This document shows positions 1 to 9,206 of a stretch of 64,000 bases of DNA, piece by piece. Under the pieces are notes generated by a model. It did not search any database, was not told the origin of the DNA, and saw nothing but the letters and a program-made list of their open reading frames with translations. Both the position numbers and the translations under genes were made by a program. Each line of letters opens with the position of its first letter. Within the stretch, counting starts at the first letter, position 1. This stretch comes from Salinispora oceanensis (GTDB lineage Bacteria; Actinomycetota; Actinomycetes; Mycobacteriales; Micromonosporaceae), in NCBI RefSeq assembly GCF_000383575.1, contig NZ_KB911579.1, forward strand, positions 1,667,875 to 1,731,874, in the 5' to 3' direction.

Positions 1-1506
1 CTTCTGGAGGGTGTTCAGGGCCGCGGTCCGGCTGGCGTCGTCGGTGGCCTCGGCGTAGTCCCGCAGCGCCCGCGTCGCCTCCGGGCTGTCGAACCGGCCG
101 AAGTTGCCCTGCTGGGAGGCGGTTCCGATCGGCTTGAGCAGCGCGCCATCCATGATCGTCTTATAGAGGTCGTAGGGGGTGGCACCCGAGTCCGTCCAGC
201 GGAAGGTGCCCTCGAAGGTGCCCTCCTCGACGGACTTCTGCCACGCCTCGGTGTTGGCCTTGTCGACGGTGGCGGCGATGCCGATCGTGGACAGGTTGTC
301 CTTCACGATCTCCAGACTGGTGATGTAGTCGGACCAGCCGGCCGGGTCGCTGAGCTTGATGGTGACCGGCTCACCGGACGGGTCGCGCAGCGTGTCGCCG
401 TCGAACCGGAAGCCGGCGTCGGTCAGCACCTTCTTCGCGCCGGCCACGTCGACCTGGTACGTGCGGCCCTTGTACTCGGGGGCGATGAACGGTTCACCGG
501 CCGGGGTGGGGATGCCGGTCACCGAGGTCACCTCGGGCTGGAACCACCCGGCCGAGGCCTGCACGAAGATGTCATTGCGGTTGATCACCATGTTCATCGC
601 CCGCCGCAGTGCCGGGTTGTCGAACGGTTTACGCGTGGTGTTGATCCACAGGCCGTGCACGCCCAGCGCCGGCGCCGCCCACACCTTGTTGTGTTCCGGG
701 TTCTTGGCGACGAAGACCGTCTGGTAGTTGGGGATGAAGACGAAGCTCCACTCCGACTCACCGTTGGCCAGGGCGGTCGTCTGCGCGTTGTTGTCGTTGT
801 ACGAGGTGTAGCGCAACTCCTTGACCTTCGGCAGGTCCTGCCAGTAGCCGCCGTCGCGCAGGGTGAGGGTGGTGGTCTGCGGGGTGAAGGATTTCAACGT
901 GTAGGGGCCGCTGCCGACCGGCTCGGCGTTGAGGTCGGTGGCCGGGTCCTCGACCGCGGACCAGATGTGCTTCGGCACGATCGGGATCGAACCGAGGACC
1001 TTGGCCTGGTTGACGAACTGCGACGCGCCGAAGGTGACGGTCACCTGGTTACCGCTGGTGGTGATCGAGGAGAACGGCAGGGCGTTGAGGTTCAACGCCT
1101 CATTGTTCTTGATCATGTCAAGCGTGAACGCGACATCGTCGGCGGTCAGCTGCTGCCCGTCCGACCAGGTGGCGTTCTCCCGGACGGTCAGGGTGAGGGT
1201 GCGGTAGTCGGACGACCACTCCCACTTCGTGGCAAGCCACGGCCGGGCGGGCTCGGCGGGACGGGCCAGATTGGTCATGGCGAGCGGCTCGTAGAGCGTC
1301 CACCGGTAGCCGAGAGCCGCCGCCGAGGAGGACTCGAGGAACGGGTTGTGATTCTCGGTCTGCGGGCCACTCGGCATGCCGATGTTGAGCACCGTCACGC
1401 CTTCGTCCTGGGCGCGGGTGTTCGCGGTCTCGCCGCAACCGACGAGCGCGGTGGTGGCGACGGTGCCGGCGAGCGCGACGGCGAGGAAACGACGTCTGTC
1501 GATCAT
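1..1506 (-). CDS. ABC transporter family 5 solute-binding lipoprotein (partial)
   Basis: The reading frame is open from an ATG at 1506 to the window edge, giving about 502 residues with the C-terminus missing. The N-terminus is an RRR-containing lipoprotein signal with lipobox ALVGC, so the mature protein should be anchored outside the membrane. The body reads like the SBP_bac_5 (oligopeptide/oligosaccharide) family, with the typical [13 protein letters not shown] and GSGPYTL segments. It lies 74 nt downstream of a LacI regulator on the same strand and close to a GH9 cellulase. Family 5 binding proteins are known to bind cello-oligosaccharides in Thermotoga, so uptake of cellulose breakdown products is the likely role (inference). 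The permease and ATPase genes would lie left of the window. Confidence 0.85.
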   Translation of the reverse strand, partial: MIDRRRFLAVALAGTVATTALVGCGETANTRAQDEGVTVLNIGMPSGPQTENHNPFLESSSAAALGYRWTLYEPLAMTNLARPAEPARPWLATKWEWSSDYRTLTLTVRENATWSDGQQLTADDVAFTLDMIKNNEALNLNALPFSSITTSGNQVTVTFGASQFVNQAKVLGSIPIVPKHIWSAVEDPATDLNAEPVGSGPYTLKSFTPQTTTLTLRDGGYWQDLPKVKELRYTSYNDNNAQTTALANGESEWSFVFIPNYQTVFVAKNPEHNKVWAAPALGVHGLWINTTRKPFDNPALRRAMNMVINRNDIFVQASAGWFQPEVTSVTGIPTPAGEPFIAPEYKGRTYQVDVAGAKKVLTDAGFRFDGDTLRDPSGEPVTIKLSDPAGWSDYITSLEIVKDNLSTIGIAATVDKANTEAWQKSVEEGTFEGTFRWTDSGATPYDLYKTIMDGALLKPIGTASQQGNFGRFDSPEATRALRDYAEATDDASRTAALNTLQK

Positions 1507-1580
1507 GACTCCCTGCGTTTCTCCGGCCGGGGGCCGGGGGGAATGGTGCCGGGGAATGAACCAGGGCCGTTGGTGCGACA

Positions 1581-2579
1581 TCAGGCGACGGTGGATTGAC
1601 GAACGGTGAGGGTGGTGGGGATGACCACCGGCGCCGTTGGCAGCGGTATCCCGTTGAAGTGGTTCAGCAACGCGCGCGCGGCAACCGCACCCATCTCGCG
1701 AACGGGTTGGCGCACCGCGGTCAGTGGCGGCTCGGTCTGCGCCGCCAGCGGTAGGTCGTCGAAGCCGACCACGGCCACGTCGGCCGGAACCCGCCGGCCG
1801 TTCTCCCGGAGCACCCGCAACGCCCCGGCCGCCATCACGTCGTTGTGCGCGAAGACGGCGTCGAAGTCGAGCCCCTCGGCGACTGCGCGGCCGGCCAACG
1901 CCTGCCCGCACTCGTACGTGAAGGCGCCCTCGAAGAGGAGCGCCGGGTCCAGCCGCGCACCGGCGGCGGCGTAGCCGTCGGTGAAGCCGCCCAGGCGCTC
2001 CTGGACACAGCCGAAGCGGTACGGCCCGGCGATGACCAGGGGCCGTCGCCGGCCGAGCCCGACCAGGTGCTCGGCGGCGACCCTCGCCCCCGCCCGGTTC
2101 GTGGTGCCGACCGAGGGGAACCTTGGCTCGTGCCCCCGGTCGTCGATCAGCACCACCGGCAACCCCTGGTCGTGCAGCTCGGCGATGTAGTCGAGGGTGC
2201 CCTCGGGCTCGATGACCAACAGCCCGTCGAAGGACTTCGCCGACACGTGGGTGGCGAACTGCCGCATCGACTCCACGCCCCGGTTGCAGGTGGACAGCAG
2301 CAGCCCGTACCCCTCGCTCTCCACCACATCCACGGCGCCCTGGAGCACCTGGCCCACCCAGGGCCAGGTGAGCGAGGGGACGAGCATCCCGACGACCCGG
2401 GTGGAGCCACGGGCGAGGTTGACAGCGCGGGCGCTGGGGACGTAACCGAGCTCGTCGATGACAGCCCGGACTCGCGCCGCCGTGACCTCGTCGAGCTCCC
2501 CCTTGCCGTTGATGACCCGGGAGACGGTGGTCTTGCTGACACCCGCCCGGAGCGCAACATCCGCGATGGTGATTGGCAC
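1581..2579 (-). CDS. LacI-family transcriptional repressor
   Basis: A 332-residue LacI/GalR regulator. The N-terminal HTH (residues about 3-50, [20 protein letters not shown]) includes the hinge-proximal [11 protein letters not shown] segment, and a periplasmic-binding-protein-like sugar domain follows. The GTG at 2579 is preferred because AAGGA sits about 8 nt upstream and the protein then begins VPITIADVA, as is usual in the family. ATG 2588 and TTG 2597 are in-frame alternatives. The gene is divergent from the GH9 gene and upstream of the binding-protein gene. A double imperfect GAAACCGGTTTC-type palindrome at 2614-2636 lies just upstream, so it probably represses itself, the transporter and the cellulase until a cello-oligosaccharide is bound (inference). 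Confidence 0.9.
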   Translation of the reverse strand: MPITIADVALRAGVSKTTVSRVINGKGELDEVTAARVRAVIDELGYVPSARAVNLARGSTRVVGMLVPSLTWPWVGQVLQGAVDVVESEGYGLLLSTCNRGVESMRQFATHVSAKSFDGLLVIEPEGTLDYIAELHDQGLPVVLIDDRGHEPRFPSVGTTNRAGARVAAEHLVGLGRRRPLVIAGPYRFGCVQERLGGFTDGYAAAGARLDPALLFEGAFTYECGQALAGRAVAEGLDFDAVFAHNDVMAAGALRVLRENGRRVPADVAVVGFDDLPLAAQTEPPLTAVRQPVREMGAVAARALLNHFNGIPLPTAPVVIPTTLTVRQSTVA

Positions 2580-2608
2580 TGACCGCATCCTTGTCAAGCG
2601 CTGAATGA

Positions 2609-2640
2609 GCCCGAAACCGGTTCCGGAATCGGTTTCGGGC
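2609..2640. promoter_or_regulatory. Probable LacI-family operator (double palindrome)
   Basis: Perfect 11-nt inverted repeat GCCCGAAACCG (2609-2619) and CGGTTTCGGGC (2630-2640). Inside it are two overlapping 12-mers that resemble LacI operators, GAAACCGGTTCC (2614-2625) and GGAATCGGTTTC (2625-2636), sharing one base. It sits between the divergent lacI and GH9 genes. The match to LacI-family half-sites is seen directly; the assignment to this regulator is inferred from position. Confidence 0.7.
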
Positions 2641-2819
2641 AGTCAACCCCCGTGAAATGCGTCACGTCAATAACAAGAAGGTAACGGAAGAAGTTTCCTC
2701 GTCATCTCTTCTCAGCGCCGCCCGGGCGTGGTTTCATCGGCACACCTGAGTTCATGGAGCGCTCCCATGCCGCCGACCCCCCACCCGGCACCACCACCAC
2801 CAGGATCGAGAGGAGCCTC

Positions 2820-5108
2820 ATGGCCCCCAATCCACCCGCCGACCGGAGGCGACGCGCCGCGCCGCTCGCCGCCGGCATCGTCCTCGCGCTCGCCGTCAGC
2901 GGGTTCACCGGCGGCAGCGCGCAGGCCGACGCCGTAGAGCAGATCATCAACGGCACCTTCGACGACGGCCACGCGCCCTGGTGGTCCACCGGCAACCTCA
3001 CCCTCGACTCCAGCGACGGCCGGCTCTGCACCGATGTGCCCGGCGGCACGATCAACCCGTGGGACACCATCGTCGGCCAGGACAACATCTCCCTCCAGGC
3101 CGGCGTGACCTACGAGTTCCAGTTCTTCGGCAGCGCCGACCCGGGCAAGGTCGGCAAGGCGCTGGTCCAGCTCCCGGTCCCGCCGTACACCCAGTACCTC
3201 GCGGCCAACCCGGCGCTGACCGTCTCCGGTGACAGCTACCGCTACACCTTCACCTCCCCGGTCGACCTGCCGAACGCCCAGGTCGCGTTCCAGATCGGCG
3301 GCAGTGCCGAGCCGTGGCGGATCTGCCTCGATGACATCAGCCTCGTCGGGGACGCCGAGCCAGACGAGTACGAGCCGGACACCGGCCCACGGGTACGCGT
3401 GAACCAGGTCGGCTACCTGCCCAAGGGGCCAAAGAACGCCACCGTCGTCACGGAAGCGACCGAAGCGCTGCTCTGGCAGCTGCGAAACGACGCCGGGGCC
3501 GTCGTCGCCAGCGGCACCACCCAGCCTCGGGGACTGGATGAGTCGTCCGGGCAACACGTACACAGCATCGACTTCGGCGACTACCAGCAGCCGGGCACTG
3601 GCTACACCCTCACGGCCGACGGCGAAACCAGCCGGCCGTTCGACCTCGGCGCCGACTTCTACGAGCAGCTCCGGCTCGACGCGCTCAAGTTCTACTACAC
3701 CCAACGCAGCGGCGTGGAGATCCGCGAGGACCTGCGCCCCGGCTACGGCCGACCGGCCGGGCACGTCGGTATCGCCCCCAACCAGGGAGACATGTCGGTC
3801 CCCTGCCAGCCCGGCGTTTGCGAGTACACACTGGACGTCTCCGGGGGCTGGTACGACGCGGGCGACCACGGCAAGTACGTCGTCAACGGCGGCATCTCCG
3901 TACATCAGCTGATGAGCGAGTACGAGCGCGCCCTCCTGGCCCCGACCGGCGAATTCTGGAAGCTGCGCGACGGCACCCTCGACCTGCCGGAGAGCGGCAA
4001 CTGGGTGCCGGACATTCTCGACGAGGCCCGTTGGGAACAGGAGTTCCTGCTCAAGATGCAGGTACCGGCGGGGCAGCCCTACGCCGGCATGGCCCACCAC
4101 AAGATCCACGACGACTCCTGGACCGGCCTTCCGCTCCTGCCCCACCTCGACCCGAAGCTCCGCGAGCTGCACCCGGTCTCCACCGCGGCGACGCTCAACC
4201 TGGCGGCCACCGCCGCCCAGGCCGCCCGGGTCTACCTGCCCTACGACTGGCGGTTCGCCCTGCAGAACCTCAAAGCCGCGAAGGCGGCGTGGGCGGCAGC
4301 GAAGTCCCACCCCGAGATCTACGCCGACCCGAACGACGGCAACGGCGGTGGCGCGTACAGCGATGACAACGTCACCGACGAGTTCTACTGGGCCGCCGCC
4401 GAGCTCTTCATCACCACCGGTTCCCGCGAATACCGGGACTTCCTGCTCGACTCCCCGCTGCACACCGCGGATGTCTGGCGGGACCGGGGCTTCGACTGGG
4501 GCAACACGGCTCAGCTCGGCCGACTCCAGTTGGCAACCCTGCCCAACCGCCTGCCCGACCGGGAACGAGTCCGGCAGTCGGTCATCACCGGCGCCGACAA
4601 GTATCTCGCCACGCTGGAGGCGCACCCGTACGGCATCCCGTACGCGCCCACGGACAACACGTACGACTGGGGATCCAACAACCTGATCCTGAACAACGCC
4701 ATCGTGATGGCGGTGGCGTTCGATATCACCGGCACCGACCGCTACCGCGACGGCGTCCTGGAGACCATGGACTACATCTTCGGGCGCAACGCTCTCAACC
4801 AGTCCTACGTGACCGGGTACGGCGAGGTGGCCTCGGAGAACCAGCACAGCCGCTGGTACGCCCACCAACTCAACACCGACCTGCCCAACCCGCCCCGGGG
4901 AACCCTGTCCGGAGGTCCCAACTCAAGCATCCAGGACCCGGTCGCCCAGCAGAAACTGCAGGGTTGCGCGCCGCAGTTCTGCTACCTCGACGACATCGAA
5001 TCGTGGTCGACCAACGAGCTGACCATCAACTGGAACGCGCCGCTGGCCTGGCTCACCGCGTTCGTCGCCGACCAGGACAACGGCGACGCCCGCGGTCGAC
5101 TGCGTTAG
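2820..5108 (+). CDS. Secreted GH9 cellulase (endoglucanase) with CBM4-like domain
   Basis: 762 residues from ATG 2820, which has GAGAGGA upstream; an earlier in-frame ATG at 2754 would bury the signal peptide. The signal peptide is residues about 1-38, with an Arg-rich n-region, a hydrophobic core and AQADA. A CBM4/9-like beta domain (about 40-178), a CelD_N immunoglobulin-like domain (about 192-280) and a GH9 (alpha/alpha)6 catalytic domain (about 290-755) follow. [13 protein letters not shown] (about 340-352) carries the family's catalytic Asp residues, and [13 protein letters not shown] near 730 carries the proton-donor Glu. No C-terminal CBM2 is visible. GH9 enzymes hydrolyse beta-1,4-glucan outside the cell. 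The divergent LacI regulator and family 5 binding protein suggest a cellulose-use locus. Confidence 0.93.
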   Translation: MAPNPPADRRRRAAPLAAGIVLALAVSGFTGGSAQADAVEQIINGTFDDGHAPWWSTGNLTLDSSDGRLCTDVPGGTINPWDTIVGQDNISLQAGVTYEFQFFGSADPGKVGKALVQLPVPPYTQYLAANPALTVSGDSYRYTFTSPVDLPNAQVAFQIGGSAEPWRICLDDISLVGDAEPDEYEPDTGPRVRVNQVGYLPKGPKNATVVTEATEALLWQLRNDAGAVVASGTTQPRGLDESSGQHVHSIDFGDYQQPGTGYTLTADGETSRPFDLGADFYEQLRLDALKFYYTQRSGVEIREDLRPGYGRPAGHVGIAPNQGDMSVPCQPGVCEYTLDVSGGWYDAGDHGKYVVNGGISVHQLMSEYERALLAPTGEFWKLRDGTLDLPESGNWVPDILDEARWEQEFLLKMQVPAGQPYAGMAHHKIHDDSWTGLPLLPHLDPKLRELHPVSTAATLNLAATAAQAARVYLPYDWRFALQNLKAAKAAWAAAKSHPEIYADPNDGNGGGAYSDDNVTDEFYWAAAELFITTGSREYRDFLLDSPLHTADVWRDRGFDWGNTAQLGRLQLATLPNRLPDRERVRQSVITGADKYLATLEAHPYGIPYAPTDNTYDWGSNNLILNNAIVMAVAFDITGTDRYRDGVLETMDYIFGRNALNQSYVTGYGEVASENQHSRWYAHQLNTDLPNPPRGTLSGGPNSSIQDPVAQQKLQGCAPQFCYLDDIESWSTNELTINWNAPLAWLTAFVADQDNGDARGRLR

Positions 5109-5120
5109 GTAGTCGTGGAC

Positions 5121-5149
5121 CGCCCCGGCCTGACAACCAGGCCGGGGCG
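5121..5149 (+). terminator. Hairpin terminator after GH9 gene
   Basis: Stem CGCCCCGGCCT (5121-5131) pairs with AGGCCGGGGCG (5139-5149) around a 7-nt loop, 12 nt after the GH9 stop. There is no T-tract, as is common in high-GC actinobacteria. It may also stop transcription arriving from the convergent DUF397 gene. Confidence 0.75.
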
Positions 5150-5154
5150 CTCGC

Positions 5155-5337
5155 CTAACGGCGTAGCGCGGCGGTGAAGGAGCGCCAGGAGCCCGGGTCG
5201 ATGGAGAGCGCCGGGCCCGCCGGATCCTTACTGTCCCGCACCCCCACCACACCCGGCAGGTTCATCGCCACTTCGACACAGTCGTTGGTCTGAGCACTCC
5301 GACTGCTCTTCCGCCAGGTAGCACCCATCAAGTCCAT
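5155..5337 (-). CDS. DUF397 protein, copy 2 of a tandem pair
   Basis: 60 residues, the full DUF397 domain: WRKSSRS near the N-terminus, a CVEVA core, VRDSKDP, and a C-terminal W-x-SFTAALRR. DUF397 proteins are small cytoplasmic partners of XRE/WhiJ-type regulators in actinomycetes. This one lies 94 nt downstream of a second DUF397 gene that is almost identical over its last 110 nt, including the stop region. It is probably a recent duplication in an XRE-DUF397-DUF397 array transcribed leftward. No biochemical activity is established for the family. Confidence 0.85.
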   Translation of the reverse strand: MDLMGATWRKSSRSAQTNDCVEVAMNLPGVVGVRDSKDPAGPALSIDPGSWRSFTAALRR

Positions 5338-5431
5338 GACTCCGTCACTTCCCTCACCAGTTCGATCGACTGCGGCAAGGCAGGGTCATGACAGTGCAGA
5401 CCCCAGCCCGTTACCTCGGTACGGCGTTCGA

Positions 5432-5614
5432 CTAACGGCGTAGCGCGGCGGTGAAGGACTGCCAGGAGCCCGGGTCGATGGAGAGCGCCGGACCCATCGG
5501 ATCCTTACTGTCCCGCACCCCCACCACACCCGGCAGGTTCGTCGCCACCTCAACACACTGGTCGTTGGAACCACTGCGACTGCTCTTACGCCACCGCGCA
5601 CCGGTCATTTCCAT
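5432..5614 (-). CDS. DUF397 protein, copy 1, coupled to XRE regulator
   Basis: 60-residue DUF397 protein (WRKSSRSGSND, CVEVATNLPG, VRDSKDPMGPA). Its ATG at 5614 lies inside the last codons of the upstream XRE gene (10-nt overlap), so the two are probably translationally coupled. This XRE/DUF397 arrangement recurs in Streptomyces and Micromonospora in WhiJ-like developmental regulatory modules. The role as modulator of its cognate XRE protein is inferred from neighbourhood. Confidence 0.88.
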   Translation of the reverse strand: MEMTGARWRKSSRSGSNDQCVEVATNLPGVVGVRDSKDPMGPALSIDPGSWQSFTAALRR

Positions 5615-6417
5615 GACTCCACCAGTTCCTTGATCCGCTCGATGGACTCCTGCGGGGGCAGGGCCACGGCGAGAGTAGCTTCCCAGGTCCGCTGCAAGCG
5701 CATGAGATCAGCCGGCCGGTCGAACTCCTGACCGCCGATCTGGCCACCGAGGAACGCGAGTTCGCTTCCGCCAGCCATGCTGGCAAGGATGAACGGGCCG
5801 TTGAGGCCTGGATACTCATCCGCAGAACAGGGCACGACTTGGACTCGGACGTGTGGGTGCTCGACGGCTAAGCGGGCGAGGTGTGACAACTGGTCACCCA
5901 TGACCTTTCGACCGCCTACCCTCCGCCGCAACACCGCCTCGTCCATCACCCCTACGAGCCGGGATGGACGCTCGGCGTAGAGAACTGCCTGACCGTCCAG
6001 TCGTTCGGCAAGCCGGCGCTCAACCTCCTCTGGCTCAAGTAGCGGATCCGACTCGAAGACCGCCCGCGCATATGCCTCGGTCTGCAACAACCCTGGAACG
6101 TGCAGTGGATCGAACCAGCGTAGGGCCCACGACTCCGCCTGGATTCTGCGCCAACCACGGGACCATGCCTGGTTCTTATCGAGGACGACCAAGTCGGTCA
6201 GCATCCGGGTGTAGAGACCACCGGTGTCAAGAACCTTGTCGAACTGCTCGAGATACTTACTGGTCGGCGGCGCCTGCCCCAACTCCACCGCACTGATCAT
6301 CGACGGCGAGTAGTTGATGGCCTTGGCCAACTCCTCCTGACTCCAGCCCCGCCGAATCCGCGCCCGCCGTAACTCCGCCACCAAAAACGCCGCAGCGGTC
6401 ATCTCTCCAGTCGCCAT
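5605..6417 (-). CDS. XRE-family HTH regulator with DUF5753 domain
   Basis: 270 residues from ATG 6417; ATG 6402, which has a GGAGAG just upstream, is a credible alternative, and the frame stays open to 6510. Residues about 12-65 form a Cro/C1-type HTH (RRGWSQEELAKAINYSPSMIS). The remainder is the DUF5753 ligand/partner domain typical of WhiJ-like proteins (WFDPLHVPGLLQTEAYA, then a V-x-DEAVLRRRVGG segment). It ends inside the start of a DUF397 gene. Such pairs are implicated in actinomycete development and antibiotic regulation. The target is unknown here. Two small Cys-motif genes start divergently about 250 nt away. Confidence 0.9.
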   Translation of the reverse strand: MATGEMTAAAFLVAELRRARIRRGWSQEELAKAINYSPSMISAVELGQAPPTSKYLEQFDKVLDTGGLYTRMLTDLVVLDKNQAWSRGWRRIQAESWALRWFDPLHVPGLLQTEAYARAVFESDPLLEPEEVERRLAERLDGQAVLYAERPSRLVGVMDEAVLRRRVGGRKVMGDQLSHLARLAVEHPHVRVQVVPCSADEYPGLNGPFILASMAGGSELAFLGGQIGGQEFDRPADLMRLQRTWEATLAVALPPQESIERIKELVESWK

Positions 6418-6667
6418 CTCCAACCGCCCTCCACGAACCGGTTGATCGACTCCAATACCGCGGACCCGCAACCCCGGCCCCACCCAAAGGCTCTCGCACA
6501 ACGCCACCAAACCCTTCCGACCGTAGCCGCGCCCTCAGCACACTGTGAAGCACGACGCCCACTTCCATTTCCGAACGCGGCGTCGCGGTGGGTCGCCCGC
6601 TCCCCCGGCCGGGCGACCCCACCGCCGGGGCCGTGACACTCATAGTGGATTCAAGAAGGGCCGCGTC

Positions 6668-6970
6668 ATGTCTCGATCCATCCGAAACTGGCTTCCCCAC
6701 GCAATCCGGTGGCCCCACAACCAACGGCCCATACCGCTCGCACCCCGACACCGCCGGATCTGGCGCGGGCCCCGCCCCCGGTGTTCCTGCGGCCTACGCT
6801 GGCGAACCTGCCCGGACCGCCACGCGACCGCGCCAACCGAACCCACCACCGCCGCGCCCCCACCGGGCCGCCCCGCGTGGAACGCCCCCACCGTCGCCAA
6901 TCCCCAGGTAGGCCGGGTCGGCTGGCTCACCCCCGCCCAAACCTGGCGCGCCAACGGCGGCAAGTGGTGA
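6668..6970 (+). CDS. Small Arg/Pro-rich protein with CxC-CPD motif, unknown function
   Basis: About 100 residues from ATG 6668. An Arg-rich, basic N-terminal half contains a compact Cys cluster (RCSCGLRWRTCPD) that could bind a metal, and the C-terminus ends WLTPAQTWRANGGKW. Start choice is uncertain because the frame is open upstream. It overlaps the next gene by 4 nt (GTGA) and is divergent from the XRE/DUF397 module. I recognise no function. A linked role with that regulatory module is only suggested by position. Confidence 0.6.
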   Translation: MSRSIRNWLPHAIRWPHNQRPIPLAPRHRRIWRGPRPRCSCGLRWRTCPDRHATAPTEPTTAAPPPGRPAWNAPTVANPQVGRVGWLTPAQTWRANGGKW

Positions 6971-7266
6971 CCCCTCCCGCCGCCCGACCGCATCTGCCGC
7001 TGCGCCCACTCTGGATCTGCCGCACCTGCGCCGCACCCTGGCCCTGCGCCACCGCCCGACTCACCCTGCGCCACGAGTACGCCAGGGATCTCGTCGCACT
7101 CCGGATATACCTCTGCGCCCAACTCCACGACGCCGCAGCCGACCTGCACAAGCTCCACCCACAGAATGGCCCAGATCCGAGAACCCTCTTCGACCGCTTC
7201 CTCGCCTGGACACCTCGAAGCAGCCCGCCGGCGATGAATTCAGATCAGGGTGACGGGGTTGGTTAG
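6967..7266 (+). CDS. Small protein with CxxC-WPC motif, unknown function
   Basis: About 99 residues starting at the GTG that overlaps the previous stop codon. The N-terminus carries LWICRTCAAPWPC, a three-Cys motif that could hold zinc. An amphipathic stretch follows (LRHEYARDLVALRIYLCAQL), then ALFDRFLAWT-like residues (seen as TLFDRFLAWT). Homologous small proteins in Micromonospora are, as I recall, sometimes labelled flavin reductase, but nothing in this sequence supports a flavin site. It is co-transcribed with the preceding Cys-motif gene. Confidence 0.6.
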   Translation: MTPPAARPHLPLRPLWICRTCAAPWPCATARLTLRHEYARDLVALRIYLCAQLHDAAADLHKLHPQNGPDPRTLFDRFLAWTPRSSPPAMNSDQGDGVG

Positions 7267-8100
7267 CACCGCCACTCGGTGGGGGCACACCAGTGAGCCA
7301 ATCCGGCAACGAGGCCAGTGCGGTAGGTGCCGGTCCGGCGGTGCCGTCGGTACGCGAGGCGGCCGTGCGGTACCTGGGCCGACCCGCTCAGCCGTGAACG
7401 GGCACGCCGGGGCACCCGGACGGAAGCCCGGGCGGGCGACCGAGCGTCGTCCTGCCGTGACCAGGCGGTGCGGTGCCGCCTGCTGTCGAGCTGCCCGCAT
7501 AGCTGGGGCGCAGCAATGCCCGGTGCCCGCCCAGCAGCCCGCCGGTGCCTGGTCATCGCCGAAGGACTGCTCGGGCCGCCCCTGGCCTACGCCGAAGGAC
7601 CGCATGGGCCGCCCCCGGCCCACGCCGAAGGACCGCGCGGGCCGTGCCTGCGTCGGGCAGAGCCGGTGCGTCCATGTTGGTCGAGCCCTGGCGGCACACC
7701 CGCCTCGACCGACACCTCGGTCTATTCCGGGCTGATAACACCTGCTCGCGGCAGCCCGGGTCGAGCCTTGGCGTCGGTCCCGCCGGTGGGGCAGCTCGAC
7801 AGCGAAACTAACCCGGACAGCTACCTCGGGCACAACATCCCGCCGGGGCTGACGCCCTGGCGGCCAGCAGCATTGGCACCTCCACACCCACCACCGACAA
7901 GCCGTTTGATCATCTAACGTCACGACCCGCTACGCGAAAGGCTCAGTGAGTCAGCGGGGCACCGGAATGTCGGTGGGTGATGATGACATCGGTGAAAGCG
8001 AGCTTTCCGTGATCATGACACCTCAGCAACCCCGGAGAGGTGGGCAGGAGCGCTGTTCCCGGCTCGCGAAGCGAGGATGCCAGCAACCGGTGGAGGTTTC
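7267..8100. other. Gene-poor stretch
   Basis: About 830 nt with no convincing gene. Open frames exist on both strands but translate to Arg/Ala/Pro/Gly-rich strings without family motifs. The only clear structure is a 33-nt tandem repeat at 7558-7655. The last 30 nt hold the Shine-Dalgarno sequence of the next gene (GGAGG at about 8090). Confidence 0.6.
7558..7655. repeat. 33-nt tandem repeat, about 2.9 copies
   Basis: Units begin at 7558, 7591 and 7624, each starting GCCGAAGGAC and containing GGGCCG. The third copy is truncated. The unit length is a multiple of three, so it reads as an 11-residue repeat in any frame, but the surrounding frames look non-coding. Confidence 0.7.
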
Positions 8101-8643
8101 ATGGGAAAAGTAGTATTGGATATGACGATGTCGGTAGATGGTTGCATCGCCGCCGCGGACGGTGGGCCCGCCGGTCTACATGACTGGTTCTTCGCACCCT
8201 CGCCGGAGAGCCAGGCGATCATCGAGGAGCTGCAGCGCAGCATGGGCGCGATGGTCATGGGGCGACGCACCTACGACCAGGGTGCCAGCCAGGACGGGTT
8301 CGCGGACAACCCCTTCCCGGTCGAGCACTTCGTCGTCTCGCACAGCACGCCGGAGCAGGTGGCCAAAGGGGACACCGTCTTTCACTTCATCCCGGGCGTG
8401 GCCGAGGCCGTACGCCGTGCGCAGGCCGCCGCCGGGGAGCGCGAGGTCATCATCGGCGGCGGCGCCCAGCTCGCCCAGCAGTGCCTGGCCGCGGGGCTCG
8501 TTGACGAGATGCGGCTGGCGGTACGGCCCCTGGTGATCGACGGCGGGATCAAGCTGTTCGACGCTACCGCCCTGCGGTTAGAGAACATCGGTGTGATCGA
8601 TACGCCCGAGGCGACCCACCTGCGGTTTAAGATCCTGCGCTGA
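8101..8643 (+). CDS. Dihydrofolate reductase-fold (RibD C-terminal) protein
   Basis: 180 residues from ATG 8101, with GGAGG 7 nt upstream; an in-frame ATG at 8077 lacks a ribosome site. The sequence matches the RibD_C/DHFR-like family: M-x-VDGCIA near residue 12, MVMGRRTYDQG near 55, and a glycine-rich EVIIGGGAQLAQQ for NADPH binding near 120. Members of this family are probable NADPH-dependent reductases, but the substrate is unknown. It stands alone with its own terminator. Confidence 0.85.
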   Translation: MGKVVLDMTMSVDGCIAAADGGPAGLHDWFFAPSPESQAIIEELQRSMGAMVMGRRTYDQGASQDGFADNPFPVEHFVVSHSTPEQVAKGDTVFHFIPGVAEAVRRAQAAAGEREVIIGGGAQLAQQCLAAGLVDEMRLAVRPLVIDGGIKLFDATALRLENIGVIDTPEATHLRFKILR

Positions 8644-8647
8644 GCTG

Positions 8648-8688
8648 GGTGTTCCCTGGGGCGCGGAGGCCGCCCCCCAGGGAACACC
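8648..8688 (+). terminator. Hairpin terminator
   Basis: Perfect 14-nt stem GGTGTTCCCTGGGG (8648-8661) with CCCCAGGGAACACC (8675-8688), 13-nt loop, starting 4 nt after the reductase-like gene. Confidence 0.85.
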
Positions 8689-8870
8689 AGGCGGCCCGGA
8701 TGACACCCGACTCCGCCACCGCCCGCCCCCTGGCCCTCAACCCCGGGCCCCGGCACTCGGCCCTCGGTTCAGCTCGCTGCCCCAGTTGATGGCTTGTCAG
8801 GACTCCGGGTGATCCCAGCCGCTAGCTTGAGAAGGTTGAGCGCATCTGCCGAGGAACCCTGGAGCGCCGA

Positions 8871-9161
8871 ATGCCACACCTGACCATCGTTGTCGACGTT
8901 CGCGCCAAGCCGGACCAGGTAGAACCGCTCAAGGCCGAGCTCAGGCGCGTTGTCCCGCTCATCCGCCAGGAGAACGGATGCATCGACTACCACCTCCATC
9001 AGGACAACAGCGACCCCACCCGTTTCCTCGTTTACGAGAACTGGGAGTCCTATGAACTCTGGCAGGTGCACATGAACCGCTCACACGTACAAGAGCATGG
9101 GGAAGCCACCGCCGACAAGATCGCTGAATGCACACGGTACGAGATGAGTCAGATTGATTGA
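8871..9161 (+). CDS. Antibiotic biosynthesis monooxygenase (ABM) domain protein
   Basis: 96 residues, the size of a single ferredoxin-like ABM domain. Features include an N-terminal beta strand LTIVVDVRAKP, then ENGCIDYHLHQD near 40, FLVYENWESYELW near 57-69, and a conserved His-containing helix. ATG 8871 has GGAG upstream. The family includes cofactor-free monooxygenases such as ActVA-Orf6 and YgiN, plus many small dimeric proteins of unknown role. There is no biosynthetic neighbour here, so the substrate cannot be named. Confidence 0.85.
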   Translation: MPHLTIVVDVRAKPDQVEPLKAELRRVVPLIRQENGCIDYHLHQDNSDPTRFLVYENWESYELWQVHMNRSHVQEHGEATADKIAECTRYEMSQID

Positions 9162-9206
9162 GTCCGGCGCCGTACGGCGCCGGCGGCCCCTTGCTCCTTC
9201 GCGGCC

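Noticed and set aside
2712..4868. 718-codon open frame on the minus strand
   Set aside because: It is the exact antisense of the GH9 cellulase, whose domains and catalytic residues are clear; long antisense frames are routine at this GC content.
7240..7923. 227- and 196-codon open frames on both strands in the gene desert
   Set aside because: No ribosome site, family resemblance or membrane/signal features; repeats read in every frame because their length is a multiple of three.
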